A DNA stretch of 64,000 bases from Amycolatopsis camponoti (lineage in GTDB: Bacteria > Actinomycetota > Actinomycetes > Mycobacteriales > Pseudonocardiaceae), in NCBI RefSeq assembly GCF_902497555.1, contig NZ_CABVGP010000001.1, positions 3,452,501 through 3,516,500 of the forward strand, in the 5' to 3' direction. How positions within the stretch are numbered: position 1 is the first letter of the stretch; every line of letters starts with the position of its first letter. The position numbers were made by a program, and so were the translations under genes. The notes under the pieces were generated by a model. That model worked only from the letters and a program-made list of their open reading frames with translations, had not been told where the DNA came from and ran no database searches. Shown piece after piece: positions 52,393-63,354 of this stretch.

Positions 52393-53555
52393 CGTGACGT
52401 TCCCCCTTCGGGCATCGGTAATTCGGCGAGGACCCGCCAGCCGCGATCCCCGTGCTGCCCGGCGGTCAGCCTGCCATCCAGCGCTGCGATCCGCTCGCCC
52501 ATCCCGATCAGGCCGTAGCCGCCCGGTGCGCGGCGCACCCGGCCCGGGCGGAGCCCGTCGTTGCACACCTCGACGCGTAGGTGCCGGCCATCTTCAGCAG
52601 GTTCGACTACGACGGTGACGTGTCGGGCGTCGTGGGCGTGCTTGCCGACGTTGGTCAGTGATTCGAGCACCACGCGATGAACGGTCGACACGGTTTCCGG
52701 CGTGACCACCAGGTCGGCCAGCCGCGGCGCGAGCCGCACTGTGACGTTGTCGCCGTGAGCGACCGCGGCTTCGACGGTCTCGACCAGGTTGCTCGCGGGA
52801 ACGATCGTGTCTTGCCCGGGGCTGCGCAGCATCATGACCAGCCGTCGTACCGCGCCGAGGGCCGCTGCTCCCGCCTCCTCGATCTCCTTGATCAATTCCT
52901 GCTCCGGGCCCCGGGCGAGGATCACGCCCGCGGCCTGCGTGCGTACTACGACGCCGGTGATGTGATGGGCGACCAGGTCGTGCAGCTCACGAGCCAGCTC
53001 AAGCCGTTCCCGGTCGCGCGCGGCTGCCTGTGCGGCCGCGCGGCGGGCGTCGCCGTCACGCAAGATCAGCCCGACCATGACGCTGCAGCCCCACAGCAAG
53101 GCCCACATGACCGCGACGGCCAGCGTCGCGGACGTGCCTCCGTACCGCAGCACCGGCCCAGACGCCATCGCGAGCCCGCCGAGTACCGCAAGAGCGGCGG
53201 CGAACCCTCGTGGCAGCCGGTGGCAAGCCGCTCCGACCAGGAGCATCGACGCTGCGACCTCCGGATCGCCGCCGACGTCGGCCAGCGGTGTCGCGAAGAA
53301 GCCGACCGCGCTGCAGGCCAGCGAAAGCGCGATCGCCGAGGCAGCCAGGGCCGCCGTTCGATCGGGGAACCGCCGCCGTAGCAGAGCGAGCCCACCGATC
53401 ACCACGCCTACCGCGAAGTAGAGGATCTCGCCCGCCGGGGCCGGGGCGTGCACGATCAGTCGCCGCACGAGTAGTTCGAGGTTCAGCCCGGCCAGGACCA
53501 CGACCTCGGTGATCACGAGGCCGCGGACCGGCTGCGGCGCGGTGGTCGGAAGCAC
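52389..53555 (-). CDS. Histidine kinase (HisKA_3 type)
   Basis: A 388-residue membrane sensor kinase. Hydrophobic segments at about residues 12-28, 43-60, 70-88, 115-135 and 143-165 suggest five membrane spans forming the sensor. The phosphoacceptor is His192 in ELARELHDLVAHHITGVVVRTQ. The ATPase region has RVVLESLTNVGKHAHDARHVTVVVEP and GGYGLIGMGERIAALDGRL. It lies upstream of, and overlaps, the response regulator. Its neighbour on the same strand is a secreted hydrolase. The signal it senses cannot be inferred. Confidence 0.9.
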   Translation of the reverse strand: MLPTTAPQPVRGLVITEVVVLAGLNLELLVRRLIVHAPAPAGEILYFAVGVVIGGLALLRRRFPDRTAALAASAIALSLACSAVGFFATPLADVGGDPEVAASMLLVGAACHRLPRGFAAALAVLGGLAMASGPVLRYGGTSATLAVAVMWALLWGCSVMVGLILRDGDARRAAAQAAARDRERLELARELHDLVAHHITGVVVRTQAAGVILARGPEQELIKEIEEAGAAALGAVRRLVMMLRSPGQDTIVPASNLVETVEAAVAHGDNVTVRLAPRLADLVVTPETVSTVHRVVLESLTNVGKHAHDARHVTVVVEPAEDGRHLRVEVCNDGLRPGRVRRAPGGYGLIGMGERIAALDGRLTAGQHGDRGWRVLAELPMPEGGTSR

Positions 53556-53632
53556 GGCCGTCCTTCCTGCGGGGTGCCGGGGTGATCATCATGAAGGCTG
53601 CCGGACAACCTGGCACCCCGGCACCCCGACGA

Positions 53633-55102
53633 TCATCGGGATTTCGCCGCGCAGCTGAGGTCGTGCTCCGGCCGGGTTCCCGTGGTCAGGAACGCGGTCG
53701 CCGCCGCGTCGGCGCACGGGTTGGCGACGTAGGGGTACACACCGTGGCCGCCGGCGTCGACGGTGACCAGGCGAGCCCGGTCACCGAGCGCACGCCGCAT
53801 CTGCAGGGCGCCTGCCAGCGGGGTCGCCGGATCCCGCAGGTTCTGCAACATCAGCACGTTTGAAGGACCACGATCCCCGACGCGCACCGGCGCCTCGGCC
53901 GGCTTCGACCAGAACGCGCAAGGCTGGACGTTCGCCCCGGCTGCGCCGAACATCGGGTGACGCAACCGGTCGAGCGCCACGGCAGCCTGGTAGGTGCCGA
54001 CTGACCGCGGCCACTGGGAGTCGTTGCACACCAGGTAGTAGCGGCCGGAGATCAGGTTGTCCACATCCGAGGGAGCGCCGCCGCCGGGAAGTTGCGGGAG
54101 CGGCTGGCCGGTGTCCAGTGCCTGCCACACCTTGGCCACCAGCGGCATCGCCACGTCGTTGAAGAGGAAACCGTAGGTGAGCATCCGGAAGGTCGGCCCG
54201 TCGACGTCCTGCGCTGGCGTCTTGTCCAGTCGCGTGGCGAGGTCGAAGTACTTCGCGGTGACCTGCGCCGGTGTGCTGCCCAGGTGGTACGTGTCGTCGC
54301 GGGCGGCGGCGAACTTCGCGAAGTCCGGGAAGCGGTCGTCCATGCCCTGGGCGAAGAGCCGGTCGTTCGCGAAGTCCCAGCCGGTCGCGTGCAGGTTGCT
54401 GTCGAGCAGGATCCGGTCGCTGCGCTCGGGGAACAACGTGGTGTACACCGCGCCGAGATAGGTGCCCCACGAGTAGCCGGCGAAGGACGTCTTCTCCTCG
54501 CCCAACGCGGCCCGGATTCGATCCATGTCCCGCGCGACGGCGGCGGTGCTGAAGTACGGCAGCATCGACGCGGTCGTCGACGTGGCGCACTGGCGGGCGA
54601 TCGCCCTCGACTGCTCGGCCCGCTTCGCCACGTCGGCAGCGTTGCGGGCGTAGGGCGGGACGTTGCCCACCGCCTGCTGCTCCGGAGTCAGATCGCAGGT
54701 CACCGGCGTGCTGTGCCCGATCCCGCGCGGGTCGAAGCCGATCAGGTCATAGCTGTCCACCACACTCTGCGGCAGCTTCGCGGTGACCAGTTCGGTCGGG
54801 AACTTCAGCCCGGATGAAGGCCCGCCCGGGTTGGTCAGCAGCACCCCGCGGCGCTGCGCCGGGTTCTTGCTCGCCAGCCGGGAGATCGCCAGGTCGATCT
54901 GCGTGCCGCCGGGGTTGCGGTAGTCGAGCGGGACCTTGATCGTCGAGCACTCCAGCCCGGGCGCGGTGGCGTCAGCTGGACAGGGGCCCCATCGCACGCC
55001 GCCCGGCGACACTCCGGCCGGGCTCGCCCCGGCGGGCACCCCCGCCAGCGCGCCCGCCCCCAGAACGCCGATCGCGAGCGCGATGGACCACGTCTTCCTC
55101 AT
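53633..55102 (-). CDS. Secreted alpha/beta hydrolase, tripeptidyl aminopeptidase type
   Basis: A 489-residue secreted enzyme related to Streptomyces SlpD/SlpE and Tap peptidases. Start at ATG 55102 gives a signal peptide (MRKTWSIALAIGVLGAGALAG). GVLLTNPGGPSSG is the oxyanion motif and DLIGFDPRGIGHS follows. The nucleophile is Ser211 in FAGYSWGTYLG, and probable Asp and His are in LRDPATPLAGAL and GGHGVYPYV near the C-terminus. It removes tripeptides or hydrolyses esters outside the cell. It is transcribed toward the two-component genes with 77 bp between. Confidence 0.88.
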   Translation of the reverse strand: MRKTWSIALAIGVLGAGALAGVPAGASPAGVSPGGVRWGPCPADATAPGLECSTIKVPLDYRNPGGTQIDLAISRLASKNPAQRRGVLLTNPGGPSSGLKFPTELVTAKLPQSVVDSYDLIGFDPRGIGHSTPVTCDLTPEQQAVGNVPPYARNAADVAKRAEQSRAIARQCATSTTASMLPYFSTAAVARDMDRIRAALGEEKTSFAGYSWGTYLGAVYTTLFPERSDRILLDSNLHATGWDFANDRLFAQGMDDRFPDFAKFAAARDDTYHLGSTPAQVTAKYFDLATRLDKTPAQDVDGPTFRMLTYGFLFNDVAMPLVAKVWQALDTGQPLPQLPGGGAPSDVDNLISGRYYLVCNDSQWPRSVGTYQAAVALDRLRHPMFGAAGANVQPCAFWSKPAEAPVRVGDRGPSNVLMLQNLRDPATPLAGALQMRRALGDRARLVTVDAGGHGVYPYVANPCADAAATAFLTTGTRPEHDLSCAAKSR

Positions 55103-55629
55103 CCGGTACCCCTCCGTGAAACGACGTGAAAGCGTCAAGAACGTTGCCTGCCAAACGATTCCGGCTGACGGTGAGCGAATTTCATTCTGCTCAGGACCGG
55201 CGGCGTGCGCATCGGGCGCGCGAATGGTTCCGGGGTGGCCGGGTATCGGCCGAAAGGACTAGAAGTCAGAGAGCTTCGCGTGAGGCTTCGATCGGAGTTC
55301 CGGCCCAAGGGTTCCGGATGCCGAGGGTGGAGGTCAGCGACATGACCAGGGTGCGAGCCGATGCGGTGAGTTGAAAAGTTCGTAGGCGCTGGTCTTGTCC
55401 GCTGCGGCTGCCGGCGATGGCGTCGACACGGAGATCGGTTGAGGACAGGGCGGCTTGCGCCGGCCTGGGTGCTACTCCGCGCGCTGCATGGGCGGGCGTC
55501 CGGTGCGCGCACAGCTGGCGACCTGGCGGCCGGCCGGAGCGGAGTGAGAGGCCGGTCCGCCATGGGCGGAGCCCGACGTAGGCAAGGTGAGCCGGTCGCT
55601 TGACCGGGAGCACGAGGTGCACCCTGTTC
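55103..55629. other. Intergenic stretch with an unrecognised minus-strand reading frame
   Basis: A minus-strand frame ending at 55,266 has a plausible tail (DQRLRTFQLTASARTLVMSLTSTLGIRNPWAG) but no start or family. It may be a gene remnant. Nothing else recognised. Confidence 0.3.
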
Positions 55630-56025
55630 GGCAGGCTCGCGACCTGCCAGCGGTTTCGCGCACTCCCGCCACGTCGACGAGCAGCTCGGGCCGGAGGCCG
55701 CGGCGATCCGCCAGGACCACGCCCAGGTCACCTTGGCCGACGCGGTGAAGATCGGGCTCGACCTCGTCGTCCGCCAGAGCGGGAAAGCGGTGCGGCCCCG
55801 GGCTGCGGGCCCTCGGCACCCGGTTCGCCGTTGACGTCGCGAGAGGCGGAGATCGCGGCGTTGATCGCCCGGGGTCACACCAACAAGGCGATCGCGGCGG
55901 AGCTGACGATCTCCCCGCGAACGGTCGACGGGCACGTCGAAAGGATCTTCCGCAAGCTGGACTTCACCTCACGGGCCCAGATCGCTTCCTGGGTGACAGC
56001 GGCGCACGCCCGTCCGCCGGCGTGA
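55630..56025 (+). pseudogene. C-terminal remnant of a LuxR-type regulator
   Basis: The intact part (about 55,820-56,025) is a LuxR helix-turn-helix: LTSREAEIAALIARGHTNKAIAAELTISPRTVDGHVERIFRKLDFTSRAQIASWV. This form of HTH is the C-terminus of large ATPase-type LuxR regulators. Upstream, in a different frame, QLGPEAAAIRQDHAQVTLADAVKIGLDLVV may be the preceding helical part. There is no start and no NTPase domain, so this is a fragment. It converges with the IclR gene with 14 bp between the stops. Confidence 0.55.
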
Positions 56026-56039
56026 CGCCGGCTTCGCTG

Positions 56040-56834
56040 CTAGAAAAACCCTTCGCGGCCGGCGCCGGGCACGACGCGGTGCCCGAGGTCGGCGCTGATC
56101 CGCGCCGCCGTGCGGACCACCAGCGGCACGACTTCCCGGCGCAGCTTCTCCACGTCCGACCGGCCGCTCGAGGTGGACGACGCCAGCGCCGCCACCACCG
56201 CGCCGCTCGCGTCGCGCACCGGCGCGGACACCGAAAGCAGGCCCTCTTCCAGTTCCTCGGCGACCAGGGACCAGCCCTGGTCCTGGACGGTCCGCAGCGC
56301 CTTCCGGAAGTCGCCTTCATCGATGATCGTCCGCGCGGTGAATCGCGGCAGCCCGGCCTTGACGACCTCGTCCACCAGCGCCGGTGGCGCCCAGGCCAGC
56401 AGCACCCGGCCCATCGACGTCGCGTGCGCGGACACCCGCGTGCCGATCGAGACGTTGATGCTCATGATCCGCCGCACCGGAACGCGGGCGACGTAGACGA
56501 CTTCGGTGCCGTCCAACGCGGCCAGTGACGCCGATTCGCCGGTTTCCTCGGCCAGGCTCAGCAGCCGCGGCTGGGCGGTCTCGATCATCCCGTGCGACGC
56601 CGAGTAGTGCTGCCCGATGCTGAGCACGCGCGGGGTCAGCGACCAGCGCGGGCCGTCGCCGCGGACGTACCCGAGGCGTTGCAGCGTCAGGAGAATCCGC
56701 CGCACGGCGGGACGGGACAGGCCGGTCGCGGACGCCAGCTCGGCGAGCGTCGGGTTCGCACGCTCGGCGTCGAACGCCATCAGCACGGCGAAGCCCCGCT
56801 CGATGCTCTGGATGAAGTCGCGGTCGGTCTCCAT
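56040..56834 (-). CDS. IclR-family regulator of the catechol operon
   Basis: A 264-residue IclR regulator. The winged helix is SIERGFAVLMAFDAERANPTLAELASATGLSRPAVRRILLTLQRLGYVRGDG. The ligand domain has GESASLAALDGTEVVYVARVPVRRIMSINVSIGTRVSAHATSMGRVLLA and ISAPVRDASG-type segments (VSAPVRDASGAVVAALASS). ATG 56834 is preferred, with GGAAGG upstream. It is divergent from the flavin reductase-catABC operon and is probably its activator or repressor, as PcaR/PcaU/CatR relatives are for aromatic degradation genes. Two similar palindromes lie in the 124-bp gap. Confidence 0.88.
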   Translation of the reverse strand: METDRDFIQSIERGFAVLMAFDAERANPTLAELASATGLSRPAVRRILLTLQRLGYVRGDGPRWSLTPRVLSIGQHYSASHGMIETAQPRLLSLAEETGESASLAALDGTEVVYVARVPVRRIMSINVSIGTRVSAHATSMGRVLLAWAPPALVDEVVKAGLPRFTARTIIDEGDFRKALRTVQDQGWSLVAEELEEGLLSVSAPVRDASGAVVAALASSTSSGRSDVEKLRREVVPLVVRTAARISADLGHRVVPGAGREGFF

Positions 56835-56909
56835 CGCCCCATCCTTCCGCACCCGCGCCGGGGACCCCGTCTTGACAACGCGGACCCGCCGGGGGACTCT
56901 CCCTACAGT

Positions 56910-56924
56910 GTCCGCATAGCGTTC
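56910..56924. promoter_or_regulatory. Upstream half of a paired operator (imperfect palindrome)
   Basis: GTCCGC-ATA-GCGTTC is an imperfect palindrome of the same 6-3-6 form as 56930-56944. Its start is exactly 20 bp upstream, about two helical turns, which would place two IclR dimers on one face of the DNA. Confidence 0.55.
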
Positions 56925-56929
56925 ATAGT

Positions 56930-56944
56930 GTACGCACAGCGTAC
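56930..56944. promoter_or_regulatory. Perfect palindrome before the flavin reductase gene
   Basis: GTACGC-ACA-GCGTAC is a perfect 6-3-6 palindrome that ends just before the ribosome site AGGAGG. Binding here would block translation initiation or transcription of the operon. Confidence 0.65.
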
Positions 56945-56958
56945 AGGAGGTAAGGGCA

Positions 56959-57516
56959 ATGACGCTCGACCCGCGCGAAATCCGGAACGCCTTCGGCCGC
57001 TTCGCCACCGGCGTCACGGTCGTGACCTGCCGCAACGACCAGGGCGAGCCGCACGGCGCGACGGTCAACGCCTTCACCGCCGTCTCCCTGGAGCCGGCCC
57101 TGTGCCAGGTGACGCTGACGCGCAAGTCGAAGGCCTGCCGCTACCTCGACGGCGCGCCGTTCGCCGTCAACGTCCTCGCCGCGGACCAGCTCGACACGGC
57201 GTGGCACTTCGCCGGCCGCCCGCAGGACCGGGCGCCGGGGTGGGCCGAGGGCGTGGTGGCGCCGGTGCTGACCGGCACCGCGGCCACCATCTCGTGCCGC
57301 CCGTGGCGGATCTACGACGGCGGTGACCACCTCATCGTCATCGGCGAGGTCGAGCACCTCGAAACCAGCGACGCCGACCCGTTGCTGTTCTTCGCCGGCG
57401 GGTTCCGCGAACTCGGCCCGCGCGGCAACGCCCACTGGTCGGCCTCGGTCGACTGCCCCGACCTCGGCTGGTTCGGCTCGGCGGCCGAATTCGCTCCCCT
57501 CACCGCAGCTTCCTGA
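56959..57516 (+). CDS. Flavin reductase component of the aromatic monooxygenase
   Basis: A 185-residue HpaC-like flavin reductase. Motifs include FGRFATGVTVVTCRNDQGEPHGATVNAFTAVSLEPALCQVTLTRKSK, FAVNVLAADQ, and HLIVIGEVEHLE with DPLLFFAGGFRELG. It supplies FADH2 to the oxygenase encoded 42 bp downstream. ATG 56959 follows AGGAGG. Regulated by the upstream palindromes and IclR gene. Confidence 0.87.
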   Translation: MTLDPREIRNAFGRFATGVTVVTCRNDQGEPHGATVNAFTAVSLEPALCQVTLTRKSKACRYLDGAPFAVNVLAADQLDTAWHFAGRPQDRAPGWAEGVVAPVLTGTAATISCRPWRIYDGGDHLIVIGEVEHLETSDADPLLFFAGGFRELGPRGNAHWSASVDCPDLGWFGSAAEFAPLTAAS

Positions 57517-57558
57517 CTCCGCCCGCGAAAAGACCGTTCACCGACGAAGGGTTCACCG

Positions 57559-59977
<2,419 letters not shown>

Positions 59978-59983
59978 CGCACC

Positions 59984-60011
59984 GGCCGGCCGGGCCTCGC
60001 CCGGCCCGGCC
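59984..60011. terminator. GC-rich hairpin between catA and catB
   Basis: GGCCGGCCGGGC and GCCCGGCCCGGCC pair with one bulge around a CTC loop. In the catA-catB gap it could attenuate transcription or protect the message rather than end it, since catB has no promoter of its own in sight. Confidence 0.5.
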
Positions 60012-60036
60012 GGCCCCTTTCCCGGAACGAGGAGAT

Positions 60037-61155
60037 ATGACCGACCTGGCGATCGAGCGCGTCGAAACCGTGCTGCTCGACGTGCCCTTGCGCCGACCGC
60101 ACCGCTTCGCCCGCACCGGCATGGCCGCGCAGCCGGTGCTGCTGGTGTTCGTGCACACGCGCGGCGGCGTCATCGGCGTCGGCGAGGGCGTGGTCCCGGG
60201 CGGCCCGTGGTGGGGTGGCGAGTCGGTGGAGACCATGCAGCTGGTGGTCGAGCGTTACTTCACGCCGGTCCTGCTGGGCCGGAGCGTCGACGACATCGCG
60301 GGGATCTTGCGCGACCTCTCGGACGTCGTCGCGGCCAACCTCTACGCCAAGGCCGCCGTCGAGGTGGCCCTGCACGACGCGTGGGCCCGTGCGCTCGGCG
60401 TGCCGGTCCACACGCTGCTGGGCGGTCTCGCCCGGCGGTCGGTGCCGGTGACCTGGGCGCTGGGCACCGAACCGGCGCCGGTGGTCGCCGACGAAGCCCT
60501 TGCGAAGCTCGACACCGGGCACCGCAGCTTCAAGCTCAAGATGGGCGCCCTCGACCCGGCCGAGGACGTGTCGCGGGTGTGCGCGGTGGCGGAAAAGCTC
60601 GTCGGCGTGGCGAGCGTGCGGGTGGATCTCAACGCGCGCTGGGACCTGCTGACGTCGTTGCGGTACCTGCCTCGGCTGGTCGACGCCGGCGTCGACCTCA
60701 TCGAACAACCGGTGCCGGGCGCCGAGGTCGAAGCGCTGGCCGAGATCAACCGCGCGCTGCCGATCCCGGTGATGGCCGACGAAAGCCTCCGCACCCCGGG
60801 CGACGCGCTCCGGCTGGCCCAGGCCCGCGCGGCCGATGTCTTCTCGCTCAAGACGACGAAGTCCGGCGGCCTGCGGGCGACACGGGCGATCGCGGAGGTC
60901 GCCGCCGCGGCCGGGATCCCGTGCCACGCCGGGACATCCATCGAAAGCCCCGTCGGGACGGCGGCGACGCTGCACCTCGCGTGCACCGCGCCGGCGGTGA
61001 CGTGGGGGAGTGAGCTGTTCGGGCCGCTGCTGATGAGCGAAGAGCTGCTGGTAACGCCGTTGCGTTACGCCGACGGCGAGCTGCACCTGCCGGACGGCCC
61101 AGGGTTGGGCGTCGACCTCGACATGGCGGCGGTGCGCCGGCTGGAAAGGCGCTGA
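60037..61155 (+). CDS. catB: Muconate cycloisomerase
   Basis: A 372-residue enolase-superfamily enzyme that converts cis,cis-muconate to muconolactone. Catalytic features are the acid/base lysine in HRSFKLKMGAL, metal ligands Asp in RVDLNARWD, Glu in LIEQPVPG and Asp in VMADESL, and the second lysine in VFSLKTTKSGGL. It begins at ATG 60037, 59 bp after catA, with CGAGGAGAT before it. Directly followed by catC. Confidence 0.9.
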   Translation: MTDLAIERVETVLLDVPLRRPHRFARTGMAAQPVLLVFVHTRGGVIGVGEGVVPGGPWWGGESVETMQLVVERYFTPVLLGRSVDDIAGILRDLSDVVAANLYAKAAVEVALHDAWARALGVPVHTLLGGLARRSVPVTWALGTEPAPVVADEALAKLDTGHRSFKLKMGALDPAEDVSRVCAVAEKLVGVASVRVDLNARWDLLTSLRYLPRLVDAGVDLIEQPVPGAEVEALAEINRALPIPVMADESLRTPGDALRLAQARAADVFSLKTTKSGGLRATRAIAEVAAAAGIPCHAGTSIESPVGTAATLHLACTAPAVTWGSELFGPLLMSEELLVTPLRYADGELHLPDGPGLGVDLDMAAVRRLERR

Positions 61156-61156
61156 G

Positions 61157-61432
61157 ATGCTGTTCCACGTGCGGATGGACGTCTCGATCCCGCTCGGCCT
61201 CGACGTCACCGACCGGGTCGCCGCGGAAAAGGCCCGTGCGCTGGAGCTCCAGCGCACGGGCGTGTGGGTGCACCTTTGGCGGATCGTGGGGCGCTACAGC
61301 AACTTCAGCGTCTTCGACGTGGCCTCCAACGACGAGTTGCACGGGATCCTCTCGACGTTGCCGCTGTACCCGTTCATGAAGATCGAGGTCACCCCACTGG
61401 CGACCCACCCTTCGGACTTGTCCGCCCAGTAG
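61157..61432 (+). CDS. catC: Muconolactone delta-isomerase
   Basis: A 91-residue muconolactone isomerase. It begins MLFHVRMDVSIPLGLD and has the typical KARALELQRTGVWVHLWRIVGRYSNFSVFDVASNDELHGILSTLPLYPFM with LYPFMKIEVTPLATHPS at the end. It converts muconolactone to beta-ketoadipate enol-lactone. The start is one base past the catB stop. The next usual gene, catD or pcaD, is not present before the IS relic, so the rest of the pathway is encoded elsewhere. Confidence 0.92.
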   Translation: MLFHVRMDVSIPLGLDVTDRVAAEKARALELQRTGVWVHLWRIVGRYSNFSVFDVASNDELHGILSTLPLYPFMKIEVTPLATHPSDLSAQ

Positions 61433-61488
61433 GCCGGGTGTGTCAGCGCAGTGCGCCGACGCAGTCTCAGAGTTGAGTCACGCCACGG

Positions 61489-61787
61489 TTGTACTGACTA
61501 CGGAGGTTGGGTACGAGGTGACGCGTGATCGGATGATCTTGTAAAAAGGGGGGCACCGGGCGGTGGGGCGGCAAGCCGGGCAACGCCACCGCACCCTCAC
61601 CGAAGGTCGAGCGGTTGAACCGCGCCTTGCTCGAGGAGTGGGCCTAGGCACGCCCCTACCGTTCAGAACGTGAACGACGGGGCGCTTATCCGGGGTGGTT
61701 GCACACCTACAATCACCACCGCGGCCACACCGCACTCGGCGGCAAACCACCCGCCACCCGCGTCCCCAACCTCACGGGTCAGTACAA
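61489..61787 (+). mobile_element. Internally deleted, MITE-like copy of the IS481 element
   Basis: A 299-bp derivative of the element at 4817-5924, in the same orientation. Both terminal repeats are present (TTGTACTGAC at the left, GTCAGTACAA at the right). Three segments are kept, corresponding to about 4,817-4,879, 5,393-5,451 and 5,744-5,924 of the full copy. The second junction lies in a shared AAGG. There is a TAG in place of TAC in the transposase tail. The right flank is CTAG but the left flank is ACGG, so no target duplication remains. It could be mobilised by the intact copy. Confidence 0.75.
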
Positions 61788-61794
61788 CTAGGTC

Positions 61795-62547
61795 GTGTGG
61801 TGTAAGCGGTTGAGCTGGGCCGGCCGCACGGCACTGGTCACCGGCGCCACCGCCGGGATCGGCGAAGCAGTGGCCCGGCAGCTGGCCACCCTCGGCGCGG
61901 ATGTCGTCGTGCACGGCCGCGACATCGGCCGCGGCGCCCGCGTCGTCAAGGAGATCCAGGCCGACGGAGGCACCGCCCGGTTCGTCGCGGCGGACCTGAG
62001 CGACCCGGCCGACGTGCGACGGCTGGCCGAGGCCGCCGGCGACGTCGACATCCTGGTCAACAACGCCGGCATCTACCTGTTCGGCTCCACCGCCGACACC
62101 GACGACGCGACCTTCGACGCGCACTTCGCGGTCAACCTGCGGGCCCCATTCATCCTGGTCCGCGAACTGGCACCGGGCATGGTCCGGCGGGGCCGCGGCG
62201 CGATCGTCAACCTCAGCACCTTCGGCGCGTCCGTCCCCGGCCGCGGCGGCGGCGCCTACGGCGCGTCCAAGGCCGGGCTGGAACTGCTGACCAAGATCTG
62301 GGCGGACGAGTACGGACCCGCCGGCGTCCGGGTCAACGCGGTCGCGGCCGGCCCGACCCGGACTCCCGGCACCGCGGCCTACGGCGAATTCGCCGAAGCG
62401 CTCGGCGGCGTCACCACCCTCGGCCGCGTCGCCGAGGCCGAGGAGATCGCCAACGCCGTCGTCTTCCTGGCCACCCCGGCCGCCGGCTACGTCAGCGGCG
62501 CCGTCCTGCCGGCGCACGGCGGCCTGCAAGCCGTCGCGCCGCACTGA
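61795..62547 (+). CDS. Short-chain dehydrogenase/reductase (SDR)
   Basis: A 250-residue classical SDR. It has the nucleotide-binding GATAGIGEAVA, VVVHGRD (suggesting NADPH), NNAGIYLFGS, and the Ser/Tyr/Lys catalytic order in IVNLSTFGASVPGRGGGAYGASKAGL. A C-terminal SGAVLPAHGGLQAV is typical. The GTG start at 61795 lies 7 bp after the IS relic and lacks a ribosome site, so the original start was probably lost to the element. Followed 24 bp later by a second SDR gene. Substrate unknown. Confidence 0.8.
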   Translation: MWCKRLSWAGRTALVTGATAGIGEAVARQLATLGADVVVHGRDIGRGARVVKEIQADGGTARFVAADLSDPADVRRLAEAAGDVDILVNNAGIYLFGSTADTDDATFDAHFAVNLRAPFILVRELAPGMVRRGRGAIVNLSTFGASVPGRGGGAYGASKAGLELLTKIWADEYGPAGVRVNAVAAGPTRTPGTAAYGEFAEALGGVTTLGRVAEAEEIANAVVFLATPAAGYVSGAVLPAHGGLQAVAPH

Positions 62548-62571
62548 ACCCTTCCACCCCAAGGAGAACTC

Positions 62572-63348
62572 GTGAACAACCGGTTCGATGGCAAGGTCGT
62601 CATCGTGACCGGAGGCGGTTCGGGCATCGGCGCCGCCGCGGCGCTGCGGTTCGCGGCCGAAGGCGCGACCGTCGTCATCGCCGGCCGCACCAAGTCCACT
62701 CTGGACCAGGTCGCCGCTCAGGCACCCGGCCGGATCGAGGTCCGCGTCACCGACCTGGCCGAGGAGAACGCCGCCACCGAGCTCGTCGACGAAGTCGCCC
62801 GCGCCCACGGCCGCCTCGACGTCCTGGTCAACAACGCCGGCGCCGTACTGCCGGGCCGCGCCGAGGACACCGACAACGAGCTGTGGCGGCGGATCATGGC
62901 CATCGACCTGGACGCGGTGTTCTTCGGCTCCCGCGCCGCGATTCCCCACCTGCGCACGACAAAGGGCTCGATCGTCAACGTGTCGTCGGTGAGCGGGCTG
63001 GGCGGGGACCCCGCCGCGGTCGGCTACAACGCCGCCAAGGGCGCCGTGGCCAACCTGACCCGGGGCATGGCCCAGGACCACGGCCGGGAAGGCGTCCGCG
63101 TCAACGCCGTCGCACCGAGCCTCACCGAAACCGAGATGACCGTGCCGTTCCGGGCGATCCCCGGCGTCGCGGAGGCGTTCGCGCAGCGGATCCCGATGCG
63201 CCGCGCCGCGACCGCGGAGGAGGTCGGGGACGTGATCGTGTTCCTGGCCGGACCGGACGCCCGGTTCGTCAACGGTGTCGTCCTGCCGGTCGACGGCGGG
63301 CTGACGGCGGGCAGCGGGCAACCCGAAATCGCCCCACCTGCTGCCTGA
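62572..63348 (+). CDS. Short-chain dehydrogenase/reductase (SDR)
   Basis: A 258-residue classical SDR starting at GTG 62572 after AAGGAGA. It has VTGGGSGIGAAAALRFA, VVIAGRTKS, NNAGAVLPG, and IVNVSSVSGLGGDPAAVGYNAAKGAV (Ser-Tyr-Lys), then RVNAVAPSLTETEMTVPF and FVNGVVLPVDGGLTAG. It forms a pair with the SDR upstream and converges with a MarR gene. The two may act in the same pathway. Substrate unknown. Confidence 0.85.
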   Translation: MNNRFDGKVVIVTGGGSGIGAAAALRFAAEGATVVIAGRTKSTLDQVAAQAPGRIEVRVTDLAEENAATELVDEVARAHGRLDVLVNNAGAVLPGRAEDTDNELWRRIMAIDLDAVFFGSRAAIPHLRTTKGSIVNVSSVSGLGGDPAAVGYNAAKGAVANLTRGMAQDHGREGVRVNAVAPSLTETEMTVPFRAIPGVAEAFAQRIPMRRAATAEEVGDVIVFLAGPDARFVNGVVLPVDGGLTAGSGQPEIAPPAA

Positions 63349-63354
63349 ACCCGC

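Noticed and set aside
56872..56909. TTGACA at 56872-56877 and TACAGT at 56904-56909 as a promoter for the catechol operon
   Set aside because: The spacing is 26 bp, too long for a normal sigma-70 promoter, so the pair was not listed.
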